Below are positions 62,744-64,000 of a DNA stretch of 64,000 nucleotides, piece by piece; the first letter of the stretch is position 1; every line of letters begins with the position of its first letter. The notes beneath the pieces were generated by a model, which made no database searches, was not told where the DNA came from, and saw nothing but the letters and a program-made list of their open reading frames with translations. This stretch comes from Allorhodoferax sp032337135 (GTDB lineage Bacteria; Pseudomonadota; Gammaproteobacteria; Burkholderiales; Burkholderiaceae_C): positions 62,001-126,000 of the forward strand of contig NZ_JAVXZZ010000001.1 in NCBI RefSeq assembly GCF_032337135.1. Reading direction: 5' to 3'. The position numbers and the translations under genes were made by a program.

Positions 62744-64000
62744 TCATTCAGAGCGGTCGGCCTGGAAGCCGCCGCCCGAGGCGCGGTACAGGGCAATCCA
62801 GGCCCTACGGCGCTCCAGGTCCAGCGCGGCCTGGGCCGACTGGGCGGAGAGCGCCTGGCGGCGTGCGTCTTCCAGTTCCATCAGGCTGGCCAGCCCTTGG
62901 GCATGTCGGGTCTGCGTGGCGGAGAGCGACTGGGTGAAGCCGGCCACGGCCGTGTCCACATCGGCCTTGCGTGCGGCGGTGCTCTGCAGTGTGAGCAGGG
63001 CTTCCTCCACCTCGCGCACGGCGTTGCGCACCCGGGCCTTGTAGACCGACACGGCCTGGGTGTAGTTGGCCTGGGCGGCCGCCACGTTGGCCACGCGCTG
63101 GCCACCGTCGAAGATCGGCAGCGTCAGCGCCAGCGGGCCGAAGGACCAGGTGTCGAGATTGGTTTCCACCCCGTACGACGTGGTGCGCAGCGCCCCGATG
63201 GAGCCCTGCAGCGTCAGGCGCGGGTAGCGCTGGGCCTTGGCTGCACCCACCTGGGCACTGGCCACGGCCACATCGCGCTCGGCGGCAAACACGTCGGGGC
63301 GCTGGGCCACCGTCTGGGCCGGTACCGCCGCTATGGAAAAAGGAGCTGTCTGCGCAGGTTTTGCGAGGGCTTCAGCCATTTTTTGCCGTACGTCTGGCTC
63401 GGCCAATCCGGTCAGCGCCACCAGCGCCTTGATGTTCATGTCGCAGCTGGTGGCCTGTTGGGTCACGCGGGCGGCACTGTCGGCGGCGGCACCCTGGGCC
63501 AGGGCGCTGTCACCGGCCGAGACAAAACCGGCCTTGGCACTGATGCCCACCAGCTTGGCAGTCTCGGCACGCGAAGCAGCGTCCTTGCGCATGAGCTCCA
63601 ACTGGGTGCGGCAGTGGCGTTCGCCGTAGTACACGTTCGCCACTTCGGCCGCCACCGACACGCGGGCGTCGTGCCACAGCGCCTGGCTGCCCTGCACCTG
63701 GTCTTGTGCGGCCTTGTTCACGGCGCGGTTAGCGCCCACCAGGTCCAGCTCCCAGGCGGCCTGCAGGCCGCCGGTGAGCGTGGTGGCCACGGGCACGCCC
63801 GGGGTGCTGACGCCGCGCTGGGCCGCCACCTGGGCATTCACCTGCGGCAGCAGCGTGCCGCGCGCCTGGGCCTGGTTGGCGCGTGCCGACTCGATGCGCG
63901 CCAGCGCCTGGGCCACGCCCGGGCTGACCTGCTGGGCCGCTTCGATGAAGGCCACCAGCGTGGCATCGCCCTGGGCCTGCCACCACTGCGACAGGTCGGA
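62744..64000 (-). CDS. RND outer-membrane factor, NodT family (5' end outside window)
   Basis: The C-terminal 418 residues of an outer-membrane efflux channel. The frame is open to the last base of the window, so the true start and any lipoprotein signal lie outside; the Met at 63955 is internal, as SQWWQAQGDATLVAFIEAA precedes it. OEP-domain features include PGVAQALARIESARA and VNAQVAAQRGVSTPG; RPDVFAAERDVAVASAQVG is diagnostic of the NodT group. An internal segment (around ALAKPAQTAPFSIAAVP) is encoded by a dispersed repeat at 63330-63384. Confidence 0.93.
   Translation of the reverse strand, partial: SDLSQWWQAQGDATLVAFIEAAQQVSPGVAQALARIESARANQAQARGTLLPQVNAQVAAQRGVSTPGVPVATTLTGGLQAAWELDLVGANRAVNKAAQDQVQGSQALWHDARVSVAAEVANVYYGERHCRTQLELMRKDAASRAETAKLVGISAKAGFVSAGDSALAQGAAADSAARVTQQATSCDMNIKALVALTGLAEPDVRQKMAEALAKPAQTAPFSIAAVPAQTVAQRPDVFAAERDVAVASAQVGAAKAQRYPRLTLQGSIGALRTTSYGVETNLDTWSFGPLALTLPIFDGGQRVANVAAAQANYTQAVSVYKARVRNAVREVEEALLTLQSTAARKADVDTAVAGFTQSLSATQTRHAQGLASLMELEDARRQALSAQSAQAALDLERRRAWIALYRASGGGFQADRSE
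63330..63384 (+). repeat. Dispersed ~55-bp repeat, copy C, inside outer-membrane-factor gene
   Basis: GCTATGG opens the element at 63330; (G)AGCT-N5-CGCA, TTTGCG, GGGCT and CATTTTTT follow in order. It lies in frame within the coding sequence on the opposite strand and adds about 18 residues. Confidence 0.55.

Overview
The window is 64 kb of GC-rich, gene-dense bacterial chromosome. Gene content (rpsA-ihfB-lapA-lapB-hldA-hldD order, dxs/ispA/xseB cluster, TRAP transporters, BKACE and carotenoid-oxygenase catabolic genes, NodT-type RND efflux) and protein sequence style point to a betaproteobacterium of the order Burkholderiales, most likely family Comamonadaceae. That is inferred from recognition, not from a database search. 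No rRNA, tRNA, CRISPR array, insertion sequence or prophage was seen.

Layout. 1-6.1 kb is a housekeeping block: rpsA (5' end outside the window), a strong terminator, ihfB, lapA/lapB (LPS assembly control), hldA/hldD (ADP-heptose synthesis for LPS core), a ComEA-like helix-hairpin-helix protein and crcB. 6.1-8.7 kb (minus) is an AlgJ-like/MBOAT O-acetylation pair. 8.9-10.2 kb is a TerC-Usp pair of visibly lower GC. 10.5-15.5 kb is a TRAP transporter of the FcbT type whose two membrane subunits and binding protein are separated by nhaD. 15.7-18.9 kb (minus) is dxs-ispA-xseB (isoprenoid precursors plus exonuclease VII small subunit). 19-24 kb holds a Rieske oxygenase, an EamA exporter, a chalcone-isomerase-fold protein, a mercaptopyruvate-type sulfurtransferase and a branched-chain-type ABC binding protein. 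24.7-28.0 kb is a nitrilase-like/Tat-subunit/GMC dehydrogenase operon. 28.1-29.4 kb is a C69 dipeptidase. 29.5-34.4 kb is a tightly coupled operon of a carotenoid oxygenase, two thiolases and a double-HxlR regulator.

34.7-44 kb is mixed: a 629-residue EF-hand membrane protein, an amino-acid-type binding protein, lysA with divergent lysR, a YjfB-like protein, a second chalcone-isomerase-fold protein, a Tim44-domain protein, nhaR, and a short HPF-like/membrane/zinc-ribbon trio. 44.2-53.6 kb is the most interesting part: an AraC-type regulator divergent from a co-directional set encoding two-subunit aconitase X, a BKACE (beta-keto acid cleavage) enzyme, an SDR dehydrogenase, an MFS transporter, an orphan Rieske ferredoxin, an acyl-CoA ligase and a YeiH-type exporter, followed by a chemoreceptor. 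It reads as a catabolic pathway for an unidentified hydroxy/keto acid. 55.2-57.9 kb has an MFS remnant, a GlxA-like regulator and an acyl-CoA dehydrogenase. 58.3-64 kb (minus) is a complete RND pump and adaptor with the outer-membrane factor running off the window.

Two non-coding signals stand out. One is a pair of ~290-bp related elements (24.3 and 34.4 kb) with matching positions of exact and near DnaA-box nonamers and inverted ends. The other is a family of ~50-60-bp repeats (core YAGCT-N5-CGCA) at seven or more sites, several of which supply the C-terminal codons of genes and one of which lies inside the outer-membrane-factor gene.
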